Shown here: piece after piece, positions 1-8,404 of the stretch
How the letters are laid out: every line of letters starts with the position of its first letter
How positions within the stretch are numbered: position 1 is the first letter of the stretch
Source of the DNA: Devosia epidermidihirudinis
GTDB taxonomy: Bacteria; Pseudomonadota; Alphaproteobacteria; Rhizobiales; Devosiaceae
Assembly (NCBI RefSeq): GCF_000971295.1
Contig: NZ_LANJ01000045.1
Location: 184,014 to 248,013, forward strand
Length of the DNA: 64,000 nt
Reading direction: 5' to 3'
Position numbers and translations under genes: made by a program
Notes under the pieces: generated by a model
The model's input: the letters and a program-made list of their open reading frames with translations, nothing else
What the model was told of the DNA's origin: nothing
Databases searched by the model: none

Positions 1-372
1 CAGACGATCACGCAGCCACTTTTCATTCAGATCAGGCAGCACAGTGCGGATTTTGCGCACGGCTTCTTCAACGTCGATAATGCGGCGCGGCTCGGCATAG
101 AGCGAGGGCACGCGAATATCGACGGCCATTTCGAGGCCATTGCGATCAAGGATCGGCGGACGCGAGGCCTGAATGGCGTCGCGGGCCTGCCCTTCGATGG
201 TGGAATCCGTTTCCACCATGCCCAACTGCACCAACCGCGCGCCGACCAGCCCAAACCCCAGCACCATAGCCAGCACCATCCAGCGGATGCGGGCCTGAGT
301 GAGGTTGCCGCGCACCTTGCGGGCGCCGTCGAGCGAAATGGTTGGTCCGACGTCTTCGGAGGTGATGGCCAT
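1..372 (-). CDS. ftsI: Penicillin-binding protein 2/3 (FtsI), N-terminal part
   Basis: Septal peptidoglycan transpeptidase of the divisome. Only the first 124 codons are in the window; the gene runs off the left edge. Visible are a basic cytoplasmic tail, one membrane anchor (about residues 30-50, ending in VGARLVQLG), and the start of the periplasmic PBP dimerisation region (RPPILDRNG, then LYAEPRRI), as expected for FtsI; the transpeptidase domain lies outside. The start codon overlaps the ftsL stop as TAATG, so translation is probably coupled. It is the third gene of the dcw-type run rsmH-ftsL-ftsI. The family assignment rests on the N-terminal pattern plus gene order. Confidence 0.9.
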   Translation of the reverse strand, partial: MAITSEDVGPTISLDGARKVRGNLTQARIRWMVLAMVLGFGLVGARLVQLGMVETDSTIEGQARDAIQASRPPILDRNGLEMAVDIRVPSLYAEPRRIIDVEEAVRKIRTVLPDLNEKWLRDRL

Positions 373-755
373 TATTCAATTCCCTCGAGTTCGAGGATCG
401 CATCAATGGGGTCGATACCGGCTTCGAGGGACTCAAACAGGGAATCCATGGCCGAACTGTTTGGCTTGGCGGGCCGCATGGGCAGGTTGGCGAAAGCCCC
501 AAACTGCTCCTGCTTGACCGGCGCGATGGCCAGCGCGATCTGATGGCGCTGCACGATGGGGTCGATATGGCCGGGCTGGTTCAGCACCGCCCAGTCTGCC
601 TTGAGCAGCGACAGGTCGCCCTCCTGGCTGTTGATCAGCACCGCCAGAGCCGTGCGCTCGCTGGCGGTATGTTCAATGGAGAACTTGAGGGCATAGACGC
701 CCGACAGCATCAGAATGCTGGTGAAGATCAGGATGATATTGAGATTGCGGATCAT
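372..755 (-). CDS. ftsL: Cell division protein FtsL
   Basis: Small bitopic divisome protein that works with FtsB and FtsQ to recruit and activate FtsW/FtsI. The 127-residue product has one N-terminal membrane helix (about residues 5-23) followed by a periplasmic heptad-like region up to about residue 75 and a less ordered acidic tail. FtsL is poorly conserved, so the call depends mainly on size, topology and position between rsmH and ftsI. Its ATG overlaps the rsmH stop (ATGA) and its stop overlaps the ftsI start (TAATG), showing tight translational coupling. Confidence 0.85.
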   Translation of the reverse strand: MIRNLNIILIFTSILMLSGVYALKFSIEHTASERTALAVLINSQEGDLSLLKADWAVLNQPGHIDPIVQRHQIALAIAPVKQEQFGAFANLPMRPAKPNSSAMDSLFESLEAGIDPIDAILELEGIE

Positions 756-1753
756 TCGGCACCGCGCACAACAGGAACACTGAGCCCGTCAAACTTGACC
801 GGGCGAGCCACTTCCGCCGAGCGGGTGGCGGCGCGCAGGATGGCCGAACGCGAGCGCGGATTGCGCGACAGCTCGGCTTCGCCCGCCTTGGCGGCCTTGG
901 CAACATGGACCCAACGCCGCGCTTCGGTCTGCACCTGTGGCAGATGGCGCGACTGGGCAGGACCGCCCTTATCCGGATCAAAAAAGCGTTTGACGATACG
1001 ATCTTCCAGCGAGTGGAAGGTGACCACGGCCAGCCGTCCGCCTTCGCTCAGCAGACGCTCGGCGGCAAACAGCGCCTCGCCCAGCTGCTCGAACTCGGCG
1101 TTCACCGCAATGCGCAGCGCCTGAAAAGTGCGGGTGGCCGGATGAGCATCGCCGGGCTTGCGGCCAATGGCCTTTTCCACGATGCGGGCCAGCTCCAGCG
1201 TCGTCTGGATCGGCGCGGTTTCGCGCGCGGCCACGATGAACTGCGCGATGCGGCGCGACTTGCGCTCTTCGCCAAAGGCATAGAGCAGATTGGCCAGCGG
1301 CCCTGCATCGAGCGTATTGACCAGATCGGCGGCGCTTTCGCCCTGCCCGCTCATGCGCATGTCCAGCGGACCCTCGCGCATGAAGGAAAAGCCGCGCTCA
1401 GCCTGGTCGAGCTGCATTGAGGACACGCCGATATCGAGCACGACGCCATCGATGGGGCCATGCTCGGCGGCGAGGGTATCGAGCTCGGAGAACGTGCCCG
1501 GCACAAAGACAAAGCGGCCTTCAAATTCGGCCAGCAACGCATCGGCAAAAGGCTGCACACTGGGATCGCGATCAATCGCGATCACAATCGCGCCAGCCTC
1601 CAGCAAAGCACGGGAATATCCCCCTGCTCCAAAGGTGCCGTCGACGATACGCTTGCCGTCCAGTGGGGAAAGGGCCGCGATAACCTCATCCAACAGGACG
1701 GGGACATGGGGGCCAGCATTTTCACTGGTTTCGGGCATGGAACGCTTGCCCAT
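752..1753 (-). CDS. rsmH: 16S rRNA (cytosine(1402)-N(4))-methyltransferase RsmH (MraW)
   Basis: Methylates N4 of C1402 in the decoding centre of 16S rRNA using S-adenosylmethionine. Recognisable blocks are the N-terminal HVPVLLDEV, the SAM-binding DGTFGAGGYS, LDIGVSSMQLDQAERGFSF and the C-terminal VVTFHSLEDRIVKRFF. The start at 1753 (333 aa) is chosen because GGAG lies about 12 nt upstream; an internal ATG at 1738 (MPETSEN, 328 aa) is possible. The frame stays open to 1873, but that extra stretch is unlike the family. First gene of the dcw-like run here; no mraZ precedes it. Confidence 0.95.
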   Translation of the reverse strand: MGKRSMPETSENAGPHVPVLLDEVIAALSPLDGKRIVDGTFGAGGYSRALLEAGAIVIAIDRDPSVQPFADALLAEFEGRFVFVPGTFSELDTLAAEHGPIDGVVLDIGVSSMQLDQAERGFSFMREGPLDMRMSGQGESAADLVNTLDAGPLANLLYAFGEERKSRRIAQFIVAARETAPIQTTLELARIVEKAIGRKPGDAHPATRTFQALRIAVNAEFEQLGEALFAAERLLSEGGRLAVVTFHSLEDRIVKRFFDPDKGGPAQSRHLPQVQTEARRWVHVAKAAKAGEAELSRNPRSRSAILRAATRSAEVARPVKFDGLSVPVVRGAE

Positions 1754-1879
1754 ATAGGCCACTACTCCGCTCCCGGCCGGGGCCGGTCTGGTAAACATTG
1801 GGCCACATTGCGCAAACACGCTTAAGATTCTGTTTCCTATGCGGGTCTCGTGATGCATTTTGCACTGACACAATATAAT

Positions 1880-1894
1880 TGACTATTTAAGTCA
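1880..1894. promoter_or_regulatory. IRO box (TGA-N9-TCA), candidate RirA site
   Basis: TGACT-N5-AGTCA inverted repeat that fits the rhizobial iron-responsive operator TGA-N9-TCA bound by RirA. It overlaps a TTGACT -35-like hexamer at 1879-1884 and lies 44 nt before an iron-siderophore binding protein gene. Motif seen directly; regulator inferred. Confidence 0.6.
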
Positions 1895-1937
1895 TAATAT
1901 CTTACAGCGCTGTGCAATCGTTCTTCCGGAGCATTCG

Positions 1938-2864
1938 ATGAGCACCCGCGTCACCCGTCGTCAATTCGCACTGGGCGCGACCGCCCTTGCAGCAGCATCC
2001 ACCCTCCCAGGCCTCGCTTTTGCAGCTGAGACCAAGACTGTCACCACGCTGTTAGGCACCGCCGAAGTGCCGCTCAATCCGCAGCGGGTGGTGACCATTG
2101 ATCACCGCACCGATCTCGAGCCCGCCTTGGTGCTGGGCCTCGATGTAATCGCCTCGGGCTATTGGGCAAACCGACCGTGGGTGCCGGTGCCCGAGGGCAT
2201 GGCAGACCTCGACATGCCGACCACTGCCGAACACGTGTTGAACCTGGCCCCAGACTTGATCATCTGTTCGGGCGATGAGCCGGACGACGAATGGTGGCCC
2301 ACCAAGCGCCTGACCGCGATTGCCCCGGTTCTGACCACCAGCTTCAAGACCAATTGGCGTAACAACCTGCTCGCCCTCGGCGAGGCTTTGGACCGGCAGG
2401 AACCCGCCGCAGCGGCCATCGCCGAATACGACGCTCTCATCACCGATATCAAAACCCGCCACGCCGCGACGCTGGCTGGCAAAACGCTCGCCTCGGTGCA
2501 GTACTTCCCCGACGACAAATCCTTCCGCGTCCACCTGCCCGATCAGGGCGACTACAACAATCCCAAGGGCGAAGTGATGACCGAACTGGCAGTGCGCACG
2601 ATCGATCCGGCGCTGCTGGGTGAATATGGGCTCGTGTCCTACGAGAACATGGGCGCAGCACTGGAAAAGGCGGACGGAATTCTCTTCGCCAACAGCAGCA
2701 ATGGCGATCTCGCGCTTTTGGCCGACGACCCCTTGTGGCTGCGCCTGCCCGCCGTGGCCAATGGCAAGGTGCGTGAAATGACCGGTAACACAAACTTTGG
2801 CTCGTTCTACACTTCGCGCCACGTCGCGCAGGCGTTTGATGGACTGCTGGGGTTATTTGCTTAG
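1938..2864 (+). CDS. Iron-siderophore ABC transporter substrate-binding protein (FecB/FhuD type)
   Basis: Periplasmic binding protein of the cluster-8 (FepB/FhuD/BtuF) class that would deliver a ferric siderophore or haem-like ligand to an ABC permease. The precursor is 308 aa with a Tat-like signal: twin arginine at residues 7-8 (TRRQF), a hydrophobic stretch, and a cleavage site near LAFA at 26-29. The mature part starts with the usual TVTTLLGTAEVPLNPQRVV block and contains NLAPDLIICS. A GGAG ribosome site sits 7 nt before the ATG. No permease or ATPase gene is adjacent, so it must share one encoded elsewhere. The IRO box upstream suggests iron-repressed expression. Confidence 0.85.
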   Translation: MSTRVTRRQFALGATALAAASTLPGLAFAAETKTVTTLLGTAEVPLNPQRVVTIDHRTDLEPALVLGLDVIASGYWANRPWVPVPEGMADLDMPTTAEHVLNLAPDLIICSGDEPDDEWWPTKRLTAIAPVLTTSFKTNWRNNLLALGEALDRQEPAAAAIAEYDALITDIKTRHAATLAGKTLASVQYFPDDKSFRVHLPDQGDYNNPKGEVMTELAVRTIDPALLGEYGLVSYENMGAALEKADGILFANSSNGDLALLADDPLWLRLPAVANGKVREMTGNTNFGSFYTSRHVAQAFDGLLGLFA

Positions 2865-2910
2865 AGGGGCACGAGGCTGGGGGGAATGGAAGCACCATCC
2901 CTCACCCGAT

Positions 2911-3470
2911 CGTCACCACCCGGCTTGTCCGGGTGGTCCATGGGGCGCACCGCAAGGTGGATTGCCCGGACGAGCCGGGCAATGACGGGGGTGGGGGCGG
3001 TGCGTCCCCAAGAAATCTGTCGGGGAGTGCCGCAGATGTGCACCCTCACAACAGCCACCGGCGCTGTCCCCGGACATGATCCCGGGGAAGCGATTGTGGG
3101 TATGAGAGCGGAGTGGTCAGAATCCCCTTCGCCTCCCCAATCGTCACCACCCGGCTTGTCCGGGTGGTCCATTGGCACCCACCGCAAGGTGGATTGCCCG
3201 GACGAGCCGGGCAATGACGGGGGTGGGGGCGGTGCGTCCCCAAGAAATCTGTTGGGCAGAGCCGCAGATGTGCACCCTCACAACGGACACAGGCGCTGTC
3301 CCCGGACATGATCCCGGGGAAGCGATTGTGGGTGTGAGAGCGGGAGTGGTCAGAATCCCCTTCGTCTCCCCAATCGTCACCACCCGGCTTGTCCGGGTGG
3401 TCCCTGGGACGCGCCGCAAAGTGGATTGCCCGGACGAGCCGGGCAATGACGGTGGTGCGGGCAGTGCGTG
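2911..3470. repeat. Tandem array of three ~232-bp intergenic repeat units
   Basis: Nearly identical units begin at 2911, 3142 and 3375 (periods 231 and 233); the third is truncated near 3470. Each has two hairpins: ACCACCCGG/CCGGGTGGT with a CTTGT loop, and ATTGCCCGG/CCGGGCAAT with an ACGAG loop. Full units add a third dyad around CCCCGGACATGATCCCGGGG. Open frames across it are products of the repeat, not genes. It fills the gap between the binding-protein gene and rnpB. Confidence 0.9.
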
Positions 3471-3510
3471 TGCGATGCGCCCAGATGCATCCGCATCGCT
3501 GAAAAGGTAA

Positions 3511-3899
<389 letters not shown>

Positions 3900-3928
3900 C
3901 GTGCTTGTGAGCGAGCCGCGCTTCGCCG

Positions 3929-4624
3929 TCAAGTGAGCAGCGCAGGCCGGCGGGGCTTGGTAATGGCCTGATAGGCAAGATTGATCGACGCCATGCGCGC
4001 CGTCGCCACATCGATGAGTGCCTCGGGCACGCCGCGCGCAATCAGGCGATCCGGGTGATGCTCGGCCACCAGCAGACGATAGACCCGGCGGACTTCCTCG
4101 GGCGAAGCATTGTGCGCGAGGCCAAGCACCACATAGGGGTCAACGCTGGAATCCAGCACGACGTGCTGGCTGGCCATCTGCTCGAAGCGCGCATCGTCAA
4201 AGCCGAAAATGTCACTGATGGTCTTGAGATAGTCGAGCTCAGCCTCATGCACCATGCCATCGGCAGTGGCGATGAAGAACAAGCTGTCGAGCACATGCTC
4301 CAGCGTATCCGGGCTATCCGCAAAAAAGCGGCGGATCTTGCGGGCATAGCTTTCAAAGCCCGCCACATCCTGCTTGGCCAGATTGAACAGGCGTTCGACC
4401 TGGGACTCCTGTCCCTCGGCGATTTCGACCGTCGCGTGGAAAGCACGCACTTCGGACGCCGTCACCGCGCCATCGGCCACTGCCATCTTGGCGGCAAGCG
4501 CAATCAGCGCCAGGGTGAAGGCAGCATCGCGCCCACCCGGCAGCCAGGTATCTGGGTCAAGCATGTTGGCCAAGGAACCGACCACTCCCGTGCGCTCGCT
4601 GAACGAGCCGAGGAAGGTCGACAT
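3929..4624 (-). CDS. TerB/J-domain co-chaperone-like protein (DjlA/DjiA type)
   Basis: The N-terminal half (about residues 20-135) is an all-helical TerB-like domain with the ALIALAAKMAVADG and FFIATADGMVHEAE repeats. The C-terminal 70 residues form a J domain with the DnaK-stimulating HPD tripeptide (AEHHPDRL). It should act as a DnaK co-chaperone, as in DjlA, but lacks the N-terminal membrane helix of E. coli DjlA. The start at 4624 (MSTFLGS, 231 aa) fits the family; the frame is open to 4729 with an alternative ATG there, and neither has a strong ribosome site. Its 3' end lies 30 nt from rnpB, on the same strand. Confidence 0.85.
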   Translation of the reverse strand: MSTFLGSFSERTGVVGSLANMLDPDTWLPGGRDAAFTLALIALAAKMAVADGAVTASEVRAFHATVEIAEGQESQVERLFNLAKQDVAGFESYARKIRRFFADSPDTLEHVLDSLFFIATADGMVHEAELDYLKTISDIFGFDDARFEQMASQHVVLDSSVDPYVVLGLAHNASPEEVRRVYRLLVAEHHPDRLIARGVPEALIDVATARMASINLAYQAITKPRRPALLT

Positions 4625-4783
4625 TTTGTGCCAGATATCTTTGTTTTCTTCGGCTTTGCGCACGCAGCAGAGCATAGGCTTGCCTTTCGTCGGCAGAGCG
4701 CGGGAGGCGATCACGCGTGATTTGCGCAATCTATCGGGTGAACAGCGCCTGGTCCACCTTCACCGCTGCATAGCGGCACTACA

Positions 4784-5581
4784 TCATTGTGTGAACGGTG
4801 AGTAGAAACCATCAGTCACGGGGCCGATATAAGTGCCTTGGGGCTGAACATCATTGGGAATTTGGTCGAGGAAAAAGCCATTCGAGCCATTGTTTGGCGC
4901 GGCGGGCTGACGCTGCCCCTGCTGCTGGCGCTCACGCTGGGCGAGAAACTCCGACAGCGGCCCGGTTTCCCAGTCATCGAGATCGCGCGCGGTGACGGTC
5001 ACCGGCGGCTGCACCACGACGGGGGCCTGCGGCTGCACGATCAGCGGTTGATTGGGCTGGACTATAAGAGGTTGCTGGCTGGGCTGGACCACGGCAACGG
5101 GGGTCTTAGGGCGCATAGAGAGCGGACGCGGCACCGGCGCCACCTTGGCAGGCGGCACAGCGGCGACATCAACAGGTGTCGTCACAGGCTGCGTGACGGG
5201 AGCGGTTGGCTGGGTCACGGCAGGCGCATTGGCAACAGCTGGCGGGGTGACGGCCGGACGGGTTGGCGTCGCTGCGGGCGCAGGCATTGCGGCCTGCGGG
5301 GTGTCATCGCCACCAGTGATATAACTGGGCAGCTTGCGGCCAGACTGAACAAAGCTATCGAGCGCGTCAGTGGCCGCAGGCTTGGCGGCGGCAGCAGTTT
5401 CCGGGCTCGCTGCGGCAGGCGCAGGAGCGGAGGGTTCGATCACGGCAATTTGTGGTGCGGCGCCAGAATTGTCGCCTGCGAAATGGCCGGCGATCCAGTC
5501 GGCGGTTGGCACACCGATGACGACGGCAACACCTGCCCAAGCAAGGCCATTGGTAATGCGGCGGTCAAGCTTCATGGTCAT
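4784..5581 (-). CDS. Proline-rich single-pass membrane protein of unknown function
   Basis: 265 residues. A basic N-terminus and one hydrophobic segment (about residues 12-30, GLAWAGVAVVIGVPTADW) suggest an inner-membrane anchor or uncleaved signal. A long Ala/Pro/Val-rich low-complexity linker (about 45-200) holds repeats of the type QPLIVQPNQPLIVQPQ. The C-terminus has a compact, more conserved-looking segment with DLDDWETGPLSEFLAQR and a tail ending DGFYSPFTQ. Such architecture fits a periplasm-spanning protein, but I do not recognise a family. The start at 5581 has GGGA just upstream; ATG 5575 is the alternative. Confidence 0.7.
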   Translation of the reverse strand: MTMKLDRRITNGLAWAGVAVVIGVPTADWIAGHFAGDNSGAAPQIAVIEPSAPAPAAASPETAAAAKPAATDALDSFVQSGRKLPSYITGGDDTPQAAMPAPAATPTRPAVTPPAVANAPAVTQPTAPVTQPVTTPVDVAAVPPAKVAPVPRPLSMRPKTPVAVVQPSQQPLIVQPNQPLIVQPQAPVVVQPPVTVTARDLDDWETGPLSEFLAQRERQQQGQRQPAAPNNGSNGFFLDQIPNDVQPQGTYIGPVTDGFYSPFTQ

Positions 5582-5761
5582 ACGTCCCGATTTGGTCCGC
5601 CCTCTCTGGGTCGGAAGGAGCCGGATGTTAGTGGCCATTTTATGAAACGGCCCGAACCGCCTCAGTGCGGCCTGCCAGCTGAACGGGACCTGAATGACGC
5701 CTTTCGGTCCCCTAAGGCTTAGGCGATGTGCACATGCCACCAGATCATGGTGAACGCAAGG

Positions 5762-6118
5762 TTAATCGGCCGAGGCCCCATCGAGCAGGCGTACCCTGGC
5801 TGCGGCCAGAACCTGGGGCTCCAGCATGCGCGCATTGACGCCCATGCGATCGCGTTTTGGGTCTACCGAGGACCAGTGGGTCATGCAGCCACAGGTCTTG
5901 CAGCGATGAAACAGGATGCCGCGACGGCCCCAGCCATAAGTGTCGGTCTCAGGTGGCGCGGGATCAAAATGCACCTGGGTGGGCGAGTAGTAGGCCCAGA
6001 GCACGCCATAGCGGCGACAGATCGAGCAATTGCAATCTGTCACCACCTCGGGCGCGGCATCGAGCGTGAAGCGGACCGCGCCGCAATGGCAGGATGCCTC
6101 GACATGCGGTCCACTCAT
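5762..6118 (-). CDS. GFA (CENP-V/GFA) family zinc protein
   Basis: 118-residue protein of the glutathione-dependent formaldehyde-activating enzyme fold. The zinc-ligand motifs are all present: CHCGAVRF near the N-terminus, CNCSICRR in the middle and CKTCGC towards the end. The true substrate of most members is unproven, so formaldehyde/glutathione chemistry is only the family precedent. The gene begins 2 nt after the metF stop and is very likely the last gene of a sahR-metF-GFA operon, which links it to one-carbon metabolism. Confidence 0.85.
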   Translation of the reverse strand: MSGPHVEASCHCGAVRFTLDAAPEVVTDCNCSICRRYGVLWAYYSPTQVHFDPAPPETDTYGWGRRGILFHRCKTCGCMTHWSSVDPKRDRMGVNARMLEPQVLAAARVRLLDGASAD

Positions 6119-6120
6119 AG

Positions 6121-7026
6121 TCAGGACTCCTGCGTTGGGCGGCGGCCCAGAATACGGGCCAGCGCCAGCGCCAACGGCGAGCGATTGTGCGTATAGATGT
6201 GGAACTCGGTCACGCCCTCATCAAGCAGCTCGGTAACCTGCTCGGCCGCAACGGCGGACGCAACCAATGCGTGAGTTTCCGGCTCATCGTCGAGCCCATC
6301 AAAGCGCTCGGCCAACCAGCTCGGGATCGAGGCGCCGGTGCGTCCGGCAAAGCCCGAAATCTGCTTGAAATTATGGATCGGCTGAATGCCCGGCACGATG
6401 GGCGCCGTGATGCCAGCGGCGCGGGCGCGCTCGACGTAACGCAGGTAATCACTGTTGGAGAAGAACATCTGCGTGATAGCACGGGTCGCGCCTGCATCGA
6501 GCTTGCGCTTGAGATTGTCGATCTCGAAGGCCCAATCAGGGCTCTGCGGATGCTTTTCCGGATAGGCCGCGACGGAAATATCGAAATCGCCGATGCGGCG
6601 AATGCCTGCCACCAGATCGGCGGCGTTCTGATAACCCTCGGGATGCGGTGTGAACGGCTGACCAACGCCCTCTGGCGGATCACCGCGCAGCGCCACGATG
6701 CGGTTGATACCCGCATCCTGATAGCCACGCACCACGGCGTCGACCTCATCGCGGGTCGCGCCAACGCAGGTCAGATGCGCTGCCGCATCGACCCCGGTAT
6801 CCTTCTTGATACGGCTGACCATGCGCAGCGTGCGCTCGCGCGTCGAGCCGCCCGCACCATAGGTCACCGACACAAAGCGAGGCTTGAGCGGCGCCAGCTT
6901 GTGCACGCTATCCCAGAATTTTTCCTCCATAACGTCTGTCTTGGGCGGGAAGAATTCGAAGGAAATCTGCAGGTCTGGGCGCTTGTCGGCCGTCTGTCGG
7001 CTGGCGCGGAGATTGTCATCAAGCAT
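6121..7026 (-). CDS. metF: Methylenetetrahydrofolate reductase [NAD(P)H]
   Basis: FAD enzyme that reduces 5,10-methylenetetrahydrofolate to 5-methyltetrahydrofolate, the methyl donor for methionine synthase. At 301 residues it matches the family. Signatures are FEFFPPKTD (about 24-32), SVTYGAGGSTRERT, HLTCVGATRDEV, and ALRGDPPEG in the folate-binding barrel, then ITQMFFSNSDYLRYV. It lies 12 nt downstream of sahR on the same strand, so SahR probably controls it in response to S-adenosylhomocysteine. The gene is intact. Confidence 0.97.
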   Translation of the reverse strand: MLDDNLRASRQTADKRPDLQISFEFFPPKTDVMEEKFWDSVHKLAPLKPRFVSVTYGAGGSTRERTLRMVSRIKKDTGVDAAAHLTCVGATRDEVDAVVRGYQDAGINRIVALRGDPPEGVGQPFTPHPEGYQNAADLVAGIRRIGDFDISVAAYPEKHPQSPDWAFEIDNLKRKLDAGATRAITQMFFSNSDYLRYVERARAAGITAPIVPGIQPIHNFKQISGFAGRTGASIPSWLAERFDGLDDEPETHALVASAVAAEQVTELLDEGVTEFHIYTHNRSPLALALARILGRRPTQES

Positions 7027-7038
7027 GGTCTTGTCCGT

Positions 7039-7989
7039 TCAGTTCTTGTCGCTGAGGCGCCACAGGCAGACCGTCAAGCCACGTTTGCTGGTATCGCCGG
7101 GAAACTCGCGCACGGTCTCCATCTGGAGTCCGGCGGCAGCGGCCCAGCCGCTCATTTGGGTATGCGATAGGCCAAGCCGCCGATGGGCATGTTCTGTGCG
7201 CAGGAATTCGAGGTCGTGCGGGGCAAAGTCGACAATCAACATTTCCCCACCCGGTTTGAGCAGGCGGCGAGCCTGCGCCAGCATGCGGCCGGGGTCGTCG
7301 AAATAGTGCAGCACCTGATGGATCACGATCACATCGGCCTGTCCGATGGCGATATCGGGCTCACCAATATCGCCGAGCCGCACTTGGGCATGCCCAATCG
7401 CCGCTGCGGCAAGGCGCGAACGGGCGACGGCCAGCATTTCCCGGCTCGCATCAACGCCAATGCCGCGTTTGTAATGGTCGGCCAGCAATTCGAGCATCCG
7501 CCCGGTGCCGGTGCCAAGATCGATAAGCAGGTCCACGACCCGATCGCCCAGCGCCGCAACCACAGCGGCTTCAACAGCTTCCTCGGGCACATGCAATGTC
7601 TTCTGCAAGTCCCAGCTGCCGGCGACCTTGGCGAAATATTCGGCAGCGAGCGCCTGCTGGCTGGCCCGGACCGCCTGCTGCCGCTCAATATCGCGGCGGC
7701 GATCGGCATCACAATCTTCCAGACGCCCGACGACCCATTCGGCCAGCGCGGCGCCATCGCCGCCTTGCCGCAGGCCATAATAGGCCCAGGCGCCCTCGGC
7801 CTTGCGCTCGATCAGTCCCGCATCCGCCAAAAGCTTGAGGTGGCGCGACACACGGGGCTGGCTTTGCTTGAGGATTTCAGTGAGATCCTTGACGGAATGG
7901 TCGCCATCGGCGAGCAAGGCAAGCAGACGCAGCCGGGTATCCTCCCCCGCTGCCTTCAGCACCCCCACCAATGTCTCCAAATCCGCCAA
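7039..7989 (-). CDS. sahR: SahR-type ArsR regulator fused to a SAM-dependent methyltransferase
   Basis: 316-residue fusion. The first ~90 residues are an ArsR winged helix with recognition helix SQPRVSRHLKLLADAG; from about 140 onwards is a class I methyltransferase fold with motif I LIDLGTGTGRMLELL and DVIVIHQVLHYFDD. In alphaproteobacteria this fusion is the S-adenosylhomocysteine-responsive repressor SahR of the methionine cycle, and its position ahead of metF agrees. No metal-binding cysteine motif of ArsR/SmtB sensors is seen. The start is TTG at 7989 with GAGGG about 6 nt upstream. A perfect 20-bp palindrome lies just ahead, pointing to autorepression. Confidence 0.88.
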   Translation of the reverse strand: MADLETLVGVLKAAGEDTRLRLLALLADGDHSVKDLTEILKQSQPRVSRHLKLLADAGLIERKAEGAWAYYGLRQGGDGAALAEWVVGRLEDCDADRRRDIERQQAVRASQQALAAEYFAKVAGSWDLQKTLHVPEEAVEAAVVAALGDRVVDLLIDLGTGTGRMLELLADHYKRGIGVDASREMLAVARSRLAAAAIGHAQVRLGDIGEPDIAIGQADVIVIHQVLHYFDDPGRMLAQARRLLKPGGEMLIVDFAPHDLEFLRTEHAHRRLGLSHTQMSGWAAAAGLQMETVREFPGDTSKRGLTVCLWRLSDKN

Positions 7990-8005
7990 TGCACACCCTC
8001 ACGAG

Positions 8006-8025
8006 ATATAAAGATATCTTTATAT
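8006..8025. promoter_or_regulatory. SahR operator, perfect 20-bp palindrome
   Basis: Perfect dyad ATATAAAGAT|ATCTTTATAT, 16 nt upstream of the sahR start codon. It matches the AT-rich palindrome I recall for alphaproteobacterial SahR sites (core AAAGATATCTTT). It stands out in a GC-rich genome. Binding would repress the sahR-metF-GFA operon. Confidence 0.8.
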
Positions 8026-8170
8026 TCGATTTGAGGTGGAGGTCTAGGGGGAATTTGGAATGTGGGCCGGATTGCATCAAGTAGCGCCAGATACCGCGCT
8101 GTCCTCGGACGTGAGCGCCCCCCGGATCAAGCCCGAGGGCAGCCCGGTGGGTGGGAAGACATATCGCCTA

Positions 8171-8262
8171 AAAGACCTCACGGGGTCGAGCGAGTGGAGG
8201 CTCGGGTGCCACGACCTCGTCCTTCGACAGGCTCAGGATGAGATCTGCTGGGGCGCGCGCCG
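8171..8262. repeat. Dispersed inverted-repeat element, short copy
   Basis: Shares AAGACCTCA, GAGTGGAG and GTGCCACGACCTCG, then a CTTCGAC-GCTCAG-ATGAG arm, with the longer element at 24490-24592. This copy seems to have lost part of its left arm. The rest of the 415-bp gap (7990-8404) holds only the SahR operator and a terminator; I see no gene in it. Confidence 0.65.
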
Positions 8263-8328
8263 AACTCGTAAGCTCCCTCACCCACCGCTCGTCACCCTTG
8301 GGCTCGCCCCGAGGGGTCTTCCCTCCCC

Positions 8329-8365
8329 CACAAAAGAAAACACCCTCGGGTCAAGCCCGAGGGTG
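8329..8365 (-). terminator. Rho-independent terminator of the DUF2336 gene
   Basis: Read on the minus strand, CACCCTCGGG/CCCGAGGGTG (8341-8365, 10-bp perfect stem, 5-nt loop) is followed by TTTTCTTTTG. It lies 40 nt past the DUF2336 stop codon. Confidence 0.85.
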
Positions 8366-8404
8366 ACGATTGGGATAGGGCGACCCGCTGGGACCAGAGA
8401 GCGC

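Noticed and set aside
2911..3470. Possible CRISPR array
   Set aside because: Only three units of ~232 bp with no short repeat/spacer alternation and no cas genes; a tandem intergenic repeat explains it.
2861..3510. Several 60-140 codon open frames on both strands of the repeat array
   Set aside because: They repeat the same peptide phrases in each unit and have no ribosome sites; products of the repeat.
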